Below are positions 50,718 through 60,689 of a stretch of DNA of 64,000 nucleotides, piece after piece (the first letter of the stretch is position 1; every line of letters begins with the position of its first letter). Below the pieces are notes generated by a model. It was given only the letters and a program-made list of their open reading frames with translations. It was not told where the DNA came from and searched no databases. The stretch is taken from positions 20,481,673 through 20,545,672 of the forward strand of contig OX031070.1 in NCBI GenBank assembly GCA_943736015.1, written 5' to 3'. The DNA is from Tridacna crocea (lineage: Eukaryota > Mollusca > Bivalvia > Cardiida > Cardiidae). The position numbers and the translations under genes were made by a program.

Positions 50718-53168
50718 CTGTAAGACAATATGTGTAATAAAGTTAACTGTAAGATGTAGAAGAATATCTGGACACAAGGGAAGTTTTCCCCCAAGTCGTT
50801 GAGATTCCCCATCCCACTTTCACGTTCAACAAAGGGAAACAACTACAACGAAAGTCCTTCGGGGTAAAGAATAAATCATTGCCCTTTGTGCTTCTACGAA
50901 GTTGAAATAATCGATCGGAAAATACCACTTGATGTTCTTTATAATAATTTGATTAAAATTCTGGAGCACCACTCAAAAACATCACTTTGTTCTCCCCACC
51001 CCTTTCAAATATCATTTTGAGCCGTTCTAAATGAAGCGGACTACGCAGGCTGCCCGAGGTCGATACCTCTTGCAGATGATCGAATCTAACTTTATGTTGA
51101 CAGATCCTGGCTCATTCGTACGACAGGATTGCAAGGAGCACTAGTTCTGTGAAAGACGTGTACCTGATCAGACGCTAGATAGCGTTTAGTCTGATTGCAC
51201 ATTGAAAATATCCTTTAATTGTTATATTTCACTGTCCTTATACCCGCCATATCTATCAAAATGGAATTCAATTCCTTGATTGATAATTACCTTTTCTGTA
51301 GTACTAATACTTAAAATAATAATGGATAATAATAACATTAATGATAATAAATCTTTAATTATACGTGAAAACGTTGTGGCAAAGACAAAACAAGAGGGCC
51401 AAGATGGCCCTGGATCGCTCACCTGAATTTTTGAGATGACCATAGTCTATTTTTTTTTTTTTTATTTGAGGTATTGAAACAATGGAACAAAATTTATAAT
51501 TTTGCCAAGCAATTTTCAAAAGGTCACCTGTAAAAGTCATTTCGAAATCTGACCATCAGTTTCAAAAAGAAGAATTTTTAAGAATTCTTCATTTCTGTAT
51601 AAGAGCAAGTAGCCCCCATCCACGAGAGCCATGTTTCTTGATGGATCAAAATTTACAAACAAGTTTTGAAAAGGGTCACCCAAGGAACATCTCTCTGAAA
51701 TTATTTCAAAATCTGACCAGGGGTTTCAGAGAAAGAGAATTTTAAAGAATTTCATCATGTCCGTATAGTGCAAGTAGCCCCCATTCACAAGAGCCATGTT
51801 TCTTGACGGATCAAAATTATATGTACAGCTTTTGGAAAGGGTCACCCAAGGAACATCTCTGTCAGATTATTTTAAAATCTAACCACGGGTTTCAGAGAAG
51901 AATTTTCAAGAATTTCTTCATTTCCATATAGTGCAAGTAGCCCCCATTCACTAGAGCAATGTTTCTTGGCCAATCAAAATTTCGCGAACAATTTTAGAAA
52001 AGGGTCACCCAAGGAACATTTCTGTGAAATTATTTCAAAATCTGGCCAGCGGTTTCAGAGAAGAAGAATTTTTAAGAATTTCTTCATTTCCGTATAGTGC
52101 AAGAAGCCCCCATTCACCAGAGTCATGTTTCTTGACGGATCAAAATTTCGCGAACAATTTTTGAAAAGGGTCACCCAAGGAACATCTGTGTGAAATTATT
52201 TTAAAATCTGGCCAGCGGTTTCAGAGAAGAAGAATTTTTAAGAATTTCTTCATTTCTGTACAGTGCAAGTAGCCCCCATTCACCAGAGCCATGTTTCTTG
52301 ACCAATCAAAATTTCGCGAACAATTTTTGAAAAGGGTCACCCAAAGAACATATCTGTGAAATTATTTCAAAATCCGACTAGCGGTTTCAGAGGAGAAGAT
52401 TTTTAAAGAATTCCTTCATTTCTGTATAGTGCAAGAAGCCCCCATTCACCAGAGCCACATTTTTTGACGAATCAAAATTTCACGAACAATTTTTGAAAAG
52501 GGTCACCCAAGGAACATATCTGTGAAATTATTTCAAAATCCGACCAGTGGTTTCAGAGGAGAAGATTTTTAAAGAATTTGCTAAAAAATTCCATTTCGTT
52601 GCCATGGCAACCAGAGTTTTTGATGGAATCAAATTCTGTGAACAATTTTTAAAGAGGACCTCCCAAGGAACATTCCTGCCAAGTTTGGTCAAAATCCGCC
52701 CAGCGGTTAAGGAGGAGTTGATGTTTAAAGAATTGTTGACGACGCACGACGCACGACGGACGACGGACGACGCACGACGGACGACGCACGACGGACGACG
52801 GACGACGGACACCGGGTGATCCTAAAAGCTCCCCTTGAGCACGTTGTGCTCAGGTGAGCTAATAAATCGCAGATAGCTAAACTGTTTTCTAAGGCATCTT
52901 TAGCAAGACGCAAATAATCAATAAAACAAGACAATGAATGAAACTCGTACCAAGTTTTGAGGAATGCCAGACCATCTACCACATAACAAATTTGAAAGGT
53001 CTGTTTCTATTGGTTAAAATTACCTTGCCAATACACGTACGCGCCAACGAAACAAAATGGCAAATGCAAAAGCAGTTCGCAAACACAAAACGATAGATAC
53101 CAATATGGCCGCCCGCCAACCATCGGGTCCTTGTATGTGCTTACATAATCGTCAACAGGAGCGCGAAT
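50431..53168 (-). CDS. TMEM97: TMEM97 (sigma-2 receptor), C-terminal two exons, 5' partial
   Basis: TMEM97 is an EXPERA-domain, four-helix ER membrane protein involved in sterol handling and known as the sigma-2 receptor. Exons 53168-53024 and 50717-50431 join in frame and give 143 residues of C-terminus. Matches to vertebrate TMEM97 include TYKDP (human EFKDP, whose Asp56 is a ligand-site residue), CELLLHLPF (human CELVFQLPF with Glu73), CKWARIPMIIYSTHVMTT (human CKWIRTPAIIYSVHTMTT), FFEDFTK and LHERLTL, then the last hydrophobic helix YLPYLLVPVFLLI. The tail ends SIEKSKHD and lacks the lysine-rich end of the human protein. Exon 1, expected to hold the first helix and Asp29, was not found up to the satellite at 60.8 kb, so it probably lies beyond the window. 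Confidence 0.93.
51392..52862 (-). mobile_element. Non-autonomous element with ~166-bp internal repeats, in TMEM97 intron 2
   Basis: Left end AGGGCCAAGATGGCCCTG and GATCGCTCACCTGAA; right end a hairpin, GAGCACGTTGTGCTC, followed by AGGTGAGCTAATAAA. A unit containing CATGTTTCTTGACGGATCAA and AAAGGGTCACCCAAGGAACA recurs at about 51631, 51796, 51959, 52125 and 52291, roughly every 165 bases. Near the right end is a GACGACGCACGACGGAC-type simple repeat (about 52737-52808). There is no transposase. The strand is arbitrary. Confidence 0.82.
53024..53168 (-). CDS. TMEM97: TMEM97 exon 2
   Basis: 48 codons plus one base. Bounded by TATCTTTTCAG and GCAAG|GTAATT. Contains TYKDPMVGGRP and the second helix, CVCELLLHLPFCFVGAYVY. 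Confidence 0.92.
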
Positions 53169-53399
53169 CTGAAAAGATATATAATATAGGAAGATATTTT
53201 TAAAAAAGCTAATGCAAATTAATAAACCGACTCCAACAAAAGAACAATATGTAGACCAAAGAATGTGCGATACAAACAAAATGAAAGATAAGTGTACCAA
53301 GTTGGGTGAACTTCAACCATCCGTTTCTTTTGAAGGCCTATGTGTTCGTGTGATTGTCGACATCATTGCAAATCTTGAAAGAGAGAAAACATGATTTTA

Positions 53400-54150
53400 C
53401 AAATACAACAAAAGGGCCATAATGTCATTTTTCACTGCCTAATAAATTGCTTATCCCATACATGTAATAGGCATTAGCGGTCCTTTATATGTTAGAAATT
53501 TATATTGTAATCGCCCTGACAAAAGTCATGTCTTTCCAACAAGCAACCAGGATGATTCCAACATAAAGGCTGTTCTAATCCAGTATCAGACATACCATAT
53601 ATCAATATTGTCTGACAAAGAGCATTTCAATATGACATTTTTAACGGTAACAGTGGCCCTTCATCGCCCAACAGAGAAAAAGTGACACATTTGGTAAACA
53701 TACATGTTAAACTTTTGGCAACCTGCCCTCCCCATTCCCACGGAATATTTAGACCCCTGGGCTACAGTGTGAAACATCTTGGTAAAAGCACACAAAATAT
53801 CAAAGCTCTAAGTCTAACAGTTAGAAACCGAAAGGTTTATTAATTTTCACTACATGGCTCATGTTAATTAAACCTTTTGTGACCTCCTGTACGGGGCCAA
53901 TTTTGACCAAAGGATCAGACTTTGACCAGTCTTGGAAGAGGTTTCAATAGTTGAGATTCTTCCGAAACTGGTAGCCCTAGACCATCTTCCGGGTGTAAGA
54001 AGATCTGTTATGAGCTTTCACTATACAAATCCATGTAAAACTTTTTTGCTATGATCTAAACAATCTTCATAGTGACTCACTAGATAAAGCTGCATACAAA
54101 ATTTGGTAGACCTCAGCTCTATAGTTAGAAACAAGAATTTTAAAGCGTGC
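53400..54150. other. Upstream of TMEM97 exon 2, no feature recognised
   Basis: Inspected on the minus strand for TMEM97 exon 1 without success. No identified repeat. Confidence 0.4.
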
Positions 54151-54359
54151 ACATCCATATTGACACGATAAATCAATGTGGCTCCAAAACTGAAATTTGT
54201 TCTCGAAAGGGCAGAAAACAGCACTGGAAAAGATGAACTGCTGGTTACCAACATTTTCTCCTTGTTCCACGATATTATTTTCAAATAAAGAAGCCTTTCT
54301 TTTTCCTGTAGGGTTGTAAAAACCCGTGATCGTTTGTGGGGGGAAAGAGTTGATTACTC

Positions 54360-54588
54360 TTAACCCTTTACCAAACAACAAAATTCTAGACTGATCCAAA
54401 TTGAAAGCACGTGCAGACGACAAAATAGACCTAACTCAAAAATTGAAATTTGTTTCCAGCAGGGTTGAAAACATTCTGGGAAAAGAAGAAAATGCTGGGT
54501 ACCAGCATTTTCTTCTTTTTCCACAATGTTTTCAAACGGCTTCTATCTCAGGGTCGAAAAAACCAGTGACTGTTTGGTAAAGGGTTGA
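54360..54588. repeat. P1 element
   Basis: TTAACCCTTTACCAAAC to GTTTGGTAAAGGGTTGA. A shorter P1 copy precedes it at about 54150-54355. Confidence 0.83.
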
Positions 54589-54689
54589 GCGCGCTTTTGT
54601 AGTAAAAGCTCAACGGCTTCCATCGCCGAAATACAATTAACGAAATCCCTAAAAGATTTGTTCACAACTTTACATACAATCTTGACGAT

Positions 54690-55230
54690 ACAAGCGGATG
54701 GTATTCATCCAAGAGCAGTCTGCGCGTTCTGTGCAGTCTGATCATGATCTATGCCATGCGCAAAGGCCGCTATTTCCACTCATGGCGCTGCTAAGGTTAA
54801 CTGACCTACAGGCCATTAAACTTCTGTGCATCAACTGTAACGACCTTGACCTTGATCAGATTACAGAGACTTTATGTAACTTCCCACTTCTGTTATCTTT
54901 TGAAGATATCTCTCCGACGAATGGTCGTAACTCGAGAACAACATTAATACAGCAAAGTGCCCTTGACCTTAGCGTGAAGTAGCTGACAGATTGTAGGATA
55001 GTTTTATCAGCATACCTTCTCGAACATACAATTGCAGTAGTGACAAAATACGAAAATGATATAGCGAGAGTCGACCTTGACCTTGGTCTGCCGACATCGA
55101 TATCTGTGCTGTGTACCTACAGCTTGCTCGAGGCTACATGAATAGTTCTTTTTGATAGTGTAGATGAAGATCCGACTGCAATTAGTACGATTGCTGATTA
55201 GTTATCTATTTTTGTTGAATATTGTCAGAG
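54690..55230. other. Intergenic, P2 fragment only
   Basis: A P2 core relic (AGAGCAGTCTGCGCGTTCTG) lies at about 54711-54770; the rest shows nothing recognised. Confidence 0.4.
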
Positions 55231-55299
55231 AGATTTAAAATTCACTGGCATTCACATCGTAAGCAAGACTCGAGCAGACCGTGTCGTACAATACAGGGT

Positions 55300-55556
55300 G
55301 CCTGCCCGGTTGGCTCAGTGGTGAGCGTGTCGGACTCATGACCGGGTGGTTTTGAGTTCGATACTCGGTTGAAGCGAACTTTCTTTCCGGCATATTTTCG
55401 CCTCCCATCTCAGCTGAAGCATGTGAGAAAAGTAGTCGATGTGTTAGTACCGGTGTGAGAAAGCCAGGAAACATATGTGCGTCACCGACCGCCATGATAT
55501 GACCTTAGCTGTTAAAGTGGCGTTAAACCCCAATACAACCAACCAACCACCAACAA
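55300..55556 (+). mobile_element. tRNA-derived SINE
   Basis: A box TTGGCTCAGTGGTGAGCG, B box GGTTTTGAGTTCGATAC, body TTTCTTTCCGGCATATTTT, tail GTTAAAGTGGCGTTAAACCC and a short CCAA repeat end. Same family as the copy at 7834; the target duplication is unclear here. Confidence 0.85.
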
Positions 55557-55609
55557 GACAGGTTTTTTTCTTTGAAAAGGAACTATGTATTCTAAATTCA
55601 TTACTTATC

Positions 55610-55754
55610 TTCCAAACCCTATGTTGTGGGTACTCGTTAAAATCGTCTCAATTAGACGATTCTCATGAGATCCCATAACATAGGGTTTAGTGCAGAGTAA
55701 TTAATATTTTCAAGTTTGAAATCAAAATCACTACCCTTTATCTGGAGCTCTGAT
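55610..55754. repeat. P5 palindromic element
   Basis: CAAACCCTATGTTGTGGGTA to TATCTGGAGCTCTG, centre AAAATCGTCTCAATTAGACG. Confidence 0.8.
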
Positions 55755-55977
55755 AATGATAAAAATACGGGTATTCCCAAAAAATGCCAAGGGCTTTAGA
55801 TAACATTGAGAAGTACTGGTGCACTTATGTTAACTGCACTTAACGATAACTTGTTTCCGGAGACATTTCCCTCCGAAAATGTTGTTACACAATAACATTA
55901 TGGAACATTCTAGAGAGATTATTCTGTCCGCTATCTGAATACGGGGAGAGCACGTGAACAAACCTATATTTATTTCT

Positions 55978-56188
55978 TTAACTCCTAGGCTGCTAAGCGC
56001 GACTTACTGACCTTTTACGGGTAGTGTAGGTCAAGATCAGACTGCACGGAACGTGCAGTCTGATCTGTGATCTACACTATTCGATAAGAAGATATTAGTC
56101 CTCTGAATGTAACTTAGATACAGCAATACTTGAGATTTCACTATCGAACTGAAAATTTTATATCAGTTATTCAGCAGGATAAGAGTAA
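55978..56188. repeat. P2 element, start of a chain
   Basis: TTAACTCCTAGGCTGCTAAG to GCAGGATAAGAGTAAAC, where its terminal bases are also those of the next P1 element. Confidence 0.82.
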
Positions 56189-56415
56189 ACCCATTACCAC
56201 ACAATCCTTACTTTTGACGACCCTGAGAAAGAGGCTTTTAGAAAAACATTGTGGGAAAAGGAGAAAATGCTGGTTACCAGCATTTTCTCCTTTTCCCGCA
56301 ATGTTTTCTACCCTTCACAATACAAAGGTCAAATTTTCAGTTACTTTTATTTTGTCGTCTGCAAATGCTTTCGATTTAGACAAACTTAAAATATTGTCGT
56401 TTGGTAACGAGTTAA
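56185..56415. repeat. P1 element, middle of a chain
   Basis: TAAACCCATTACCACAC to GTTTGGTAACGAGTTAA; another P1 begins five bases further on. Confidence 0.85.
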
Positions 56416-56420
56416 TGCCC

Positions 56421-56835
56421 TTAACTTTATCAAACGAGAAGTTTTAGGCTCGTCCAATTTGACAGTATTTACCGACCACAAAACAAATGTCACTCAAAAC
56501 TTGAAATTAATTTTTGGAATGACATAAAACATTGTAGGAAAAAGAGAAATGCTGGTTACCAGCTTTTTTTTTGTTTTCACTATATTTTCATAAGGCTTGC
56601 CTTTCAGGATCGTGAGAACCAGGGCCCGTATTCACTAACGATTCTTAAGAATATTCTCAGTCTTATTCTCCAAGGTTTTCTGAATGTGTATGTAACACAA
56701 CTTCTGATTGGCTAAACCGAATGGTTTAGCCAATCAGAAGTTGTGTTACTTACAAATGTAGAAATTCTGGAGAGTAAGACAAAGAACGTTCTGAAGTATA
56801 GTTGGTGAATACAGGCCCAGATTGTTTGGAAAATT
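56421..56835. repeat. P1 element split by a P4 element
   Basis: Left part TTAACTTTATCAAACG to GATCGTGAGAACCAG; the P1 right end resumes as AGATTGTTTGGAAAA after the P4 insert. Confidence 0.75.
56626..56819. repeat. P4 palindromic element nested in P1
   Basis: Ends GGGCCCGTATTCACTAAC and GGTGAATACAGGCCC; perfect inner arms AACACAACTTCTGATTGGCT and its complement. Confidence 0.85.
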
Positions 56836-56933
56836 CCATCTTTTCGCAATTATATATTAATCAAGTAGGGAGTGCGGATAAAGATTAGAAAAGACAGCAT
56901 AATCCAGTCTAATCGTAATCTACACTCTATACT

Positions 56934-57062
56934 TGACTCTTTACCAGACAATATTATAGACTATTCTAAACTGAAAGCTTTTTCAAAAGACAAAATGAAA
57001 GCAACTAAAAAGCTGAAAATTATTTTGGGAAGGATAGAAAACATAATGGGGGAAAAAGAGGC
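56934..57062. repeat. P1 left half
   Basis: TTGACTCTTTACCAGAC to CATAATGGGGGAAAAAGAG; the right half is missing. Confidence 0.65.
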
Positions 57063-57229
57063 ATTGCTCGATCTTATTTGTTAGTGGTCCAAGCTTTGTT
57101 TACAACAACTATTTATCCCAGCTGCGAGTGCACCTGACTACTTTTTCATTTACTAGAGTAAATCGCAATCAACTCTCAATTCCAAGCAACTGGAAGGTTA
57201 ATTGCTTGCTTGCTTGCTTAATTGAATGA

Positions 57230-57480
57230 TTCATTGATTGATTGTATTGTGTTTAATGCTGTTTTCAACATTACTTCGGTGATATCACGGCGGCCATAGC
57301 ACCTACACATGGCTTTCCTGGGGTTCCTTTTACCAGTACGCCGCACAATCTTCTTTCCAAGCCACTGCCTGCTTTCCCACACAATCATCGTCGGGACAAT
57401 GGTCAGTGGTTGAAGGAGAATGAATCCTGTCGCACTGACTACCATCAGTCCACAGAAAGAAATTTGCCGAGCCAAGGGTT
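57230..57480 (-). mobile_element. SINE-tail-like repeat
   Basis: TTTAATGCTGTTTTCAAC and TTCGGTGATATCACGGCGG match, in reverse complement, the tail of the SINE at 12457. A weaker relative lies at about 48985-49040. No tRNA head was seen. Confidence 0.5.
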
Positions 57481-57500
57481 GTAACCGAATGGTTTCCAAC

Positions 57501-57725
57501 TTAACCCTTTACCCCATATGGCATTTCTATGGTATCTCTAATTGACCCTAAATAACAGCAAGGATGAAGCTGTTTCTTATGTGTATATGACACCTTTTGA
57601 TAGCATAGAAAACATTGTGACAAAAGGTGAAATTGCTCGTCACGAGCAATTTCACCTTTTGTCACAATGTTTTCCAAAGGCTCCTACAATGCGAAGAAAT
57701 GGGTATCTATGGAGTAAAGGGTTAA
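57501..57725. repeat. P6 palindromic element, complete
   Basis: TTAACCCTTTACCCCATATG to GGAGTAAAGGGTTAA; core TTGCTCGTCACGAGCAA within AACATTGTGACAAAAGGTG arms. It shares the layout but not the sequence of P1. Confidence 0.87.
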
Positions 57726-57847
57726 AACATAAACATCCCTCAATAAAACCCATTTTAATACCTATCAAAATTTCTGTCGAGAAATAAACCTTCTCTCGGA
57801 TTAGACTCCACAATCCGTGGACTCTTGCATCACCAAGTGATGCAATG

Positions 57848-58055
57848 TTAACCCTTAGGCTGCAAGGAGCGACTCACAGACCTTTTTCAGAAAGTGAAGA
57901 TCAAGATCGGACTGCACCGAACGTGCAGTCTGATCTTGGATCTACATTGTCCGATAAGAAGATATTATTCGCCAAAACATAACTCTAAAACGAGAATATT
58001 TGTGTAATTACTATGGAAATGAAAATTTCATGTCAGTTATTTACCAGGCTAAGGG
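57848..58055. repeat. P2 element
   Basis: TTAACCCTTAGGCTGC to ACCAGGCTAAGGG; core GATCGGACTGCACCGAACG. Confidence 0.8.
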
Positions 58056-58470
58056 AAAATGTAGAGCAACAGACATGTTGAAAGTTTCAAATAGTCAACT
58101 AGATCACTAGTGTAAAATAGACGCGAAACAGACGATAACATTACAACCCCTTCCGTAGACAAGCCCTGATTTTTAACGACGCAGATAGAGAGGACGTTGA
58201 CAAACTTTTTTGGAAAAGGATAAAATACTGCATAGTGACCATGGAGCGTTTTTTTATTACAGACCTTTTTTATCCATCCGCAGTCAAAATTAATCCCCCT
58301 TTGGCCTACTTTTCATACATCGTCTGCAATTACTTATAATGCAGGCGAGCCAAATAATCAGTCTTCTGGTAAAGGGTTTTAAGCCTTAATTAGAATTGTA
58401 AGAGAGTCGTATTCTGGCAAAAGGGGGCTTAATGCATCTCCGTGATGTAATATATCAAATACATCATCAT

Positions 58471-58699
58471 TTAACTCCTTACCAGACGACAATATTATAG
58501 ACTTGCCCACATTGAAAGCATTTGCAGACGACAAAATAAAAGTAACTGAAAATTTGAAATTTGTTTTGTGAAGGGTAGAAATCATTGTGGGAAAAGGAGA
58601 AAATGCTGGTTATCAGCATTTTCTCCTTTTCTCACAATATTTTCTAAAGGCACTTTTCACAGGGGCGTCAAAAGTAGGGATTGTGTGGTAATGGGTTAA
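58471..58699. repeat. P1 element
   Basis: TTAACTCCTTACCAGAC to GTGGTAATGGGTTAA. Confidence 0.87.
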
Positions 58700-59029
58700 G
58701 GAATAAAGAGTTTTTTTTTTTTGTCATGATGGTATGAAAAAAAAACCTAATCACACTGTATGAAACAGCGAAGCGGTTTCATACAAAAGTTGAATGGTAA
58801 CCCTTTAGGCTGCATAGGCTGACCTCGGTCAATACTATTTGCAGATTTAATTTTAATATGAAATAAGGTGACCAGAACTTTTTCGTTTTCCCAAAATTTT
58901 TACTACCCTTTCAAGTGCTACTCTAATTATTGGAGCCACATTGAAATTACTGCCATACAATGTTTTTTAAAAAGACAAGGCTAAATTTTTGTGGACTGGT
59001 GGATTTACTAACAGACTCCTGTGTAATGC

Positions 59030-59285
59030 AGAGAAATGACCCTACAAAATTACCCGGGTCATTATTCTATGTAGAGAAACGACCCCAGAAGTCATTTCAC
59101 TACGCAGAGAAATGACTCCGGGTCATTATTCTACGTAGAGAAATTATATCCTCTGGGTCCATTTTTCTACGTAGAATAATGACCCGGGTTTTTCCTCTAC
59201 ATACAGAGAAATGACCCACGGTTCATTCCTCTACGTAGAGAAATGACCCATGGGTCATTATGTAGGGGAAGGTCATTTTTCTGCA
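59030..59285. repeat. Array of alternating short palindromes
   Basis: Two palindromic words, TGACCCGGGTCA-like and CTACGTAG-like, alternate about five times with the spacer AGAAA (for example CTACGTAGAGAAATGACCC). Not related to the other families here. Confidence 0.75.
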
Positions 59286-59628
59286 GTACACCGGCATGCA
59301 GACTGCTTTGGCTTCAGGCCTGCAGGGTGCCTAGGTAAAAAAGTACAAAATGAAATGTCTTCAAGAAGCCTAAATTGACAGTTCTATGCAGAAAGGTAAA
59401 CCTGCTTAGCTAAACCTGTACAGTCTGATTTTTAGCTACACTTTCTGAAAACATGAGGTTTAAGAAAAAGGCCCTGAACTCGTGAGATTCAAGATTGCAT
59501 CATTGGTTGGAAGTAACATTTTTTCATATTTTCTCTAGAATTTAACCCTTCTAAGATTTAAGCCTGTTAGAATTTCAACCTTTTTAATAGCTTAGGCAAA
59601 AAAAGGGGGCTTTAGAATATGATATACA

Positions 59629-59863
59629 TTAACTCTTTCCAAAACGACAAGATTTTAGACTGGCCCAAATTGAAAGTATTTGCAGACGATAAAAATTTAT
59701 GTGACTCAAAAATTCAAATTTGCTCTTGGAAGGGAAAAAACATTGTGGGAAAAGGAGAAAATGCTGGTTACCAGCATTTTCTCCTTTTCCCTCAGTTTTT
59801 TTCAAAAGACTTCTATCTATCTCACGGTCGTAAAAATCAGGGATTGTTTGGGAAAGGGATAAG
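59629..59863. repeat. P1 element
   Basis: TTAACTCTTTCCAAAACG to GTTTGGGAAAGGGATAA. Confidence 0.8.
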
Positions 59864-60483
59864 GCCAGACTGCATCAAACCAGTAGTATGATCTTAGATT
59901 ACACAGTTTGCTTGTTTAGTCAAGCCCACATACAGTGACATACTTCTATCTAGTCGAGTTCAATACAAATGATTATTGTTATGATTTTGGTGTTGTATAA
60001 TGGCAAATACTCTTTCGCTACCAACTGAAACAACTCGTTTCGATGTCCAAACCTGTTATTTACCGCAATTTAATGAAGGAATTGGTCACGTTGAACATCT
60101 AGCAGTAGGATCAGACGTCACATTTCGTTAAGTCTGATCTTGATCTACTCTATCCACAATGAACAATCTCTACTACAAGTGACAGTGGAAGAGATGAAAA
60201 AGAAAAGGACAATAATCTCGTAAACATAAGTTGTTTACAAAGCGAAAATATGGGTCAATGTCGAAATGAATAACTTTTGCGAATTGGGCGAAACGTGTAT
60301 AGCGCAGATAAGTTACGTTCCAGAACATTCCACTCTAGCCTCATAATGATGATTCAATACTTTTTTACCCCTGTCGTGGTTTAGAAATGAAATACAACTT
60401 GAAAGCGGAAAGTGGATTGTAACAACCTTAATTTAGCTGTTTCTAAGTTGTCTTTTCGGAAAACGTATCTTCTGTAGATACAT

Positions 60484-60560
60484 TGCAGATTAAAGATCAG
60501 ACTGCACGTTCTGTGGAGTCTGATCTTGATTTACAATGTCCAATGTCCCAGGGTTAAATA
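60484..60560. repeat. P2 core fragment
   Basis: GATCAGACTGCACGTTCTG with partner GAGTCTGATCTTGATTTAC; the outer ends are missing. Confidence 0.7.
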
Positions 60561-60689
60561 AAATACATGCTCATGCGAAATGGGGCTTAATGCATCTTCG
60601 TGATGCATGATACTAGGCAAGTCATCGCATGAATCCATAAAGTCAATTTTGCCTAACAACCGACGGGTTGTACATCAAAGGGTAGACTT

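Noticed and set aside
50743..50928. Minus-strand frame just upstream of TMEM97 exon 3
   Set aside because: It lies in the intron, has no resemblance to TMEM97 and is not bounded by splice sites in a usable phase.
52528..52982. Overlapping frames on both strands rich in VVRRAS and arginine/threonine repeats
   Set aside because: They are translations of the GACGACGCACGACGG simple repeat and the flanking transposon.
57218..57499. 93-codon minus-strand frame (METIRLQPLARQ...)
   Set aside because: It overlaps a SINE-tail-like repeat and ends in a GATT/GCTT simple repeat. No family resemblance or splice context supports it.
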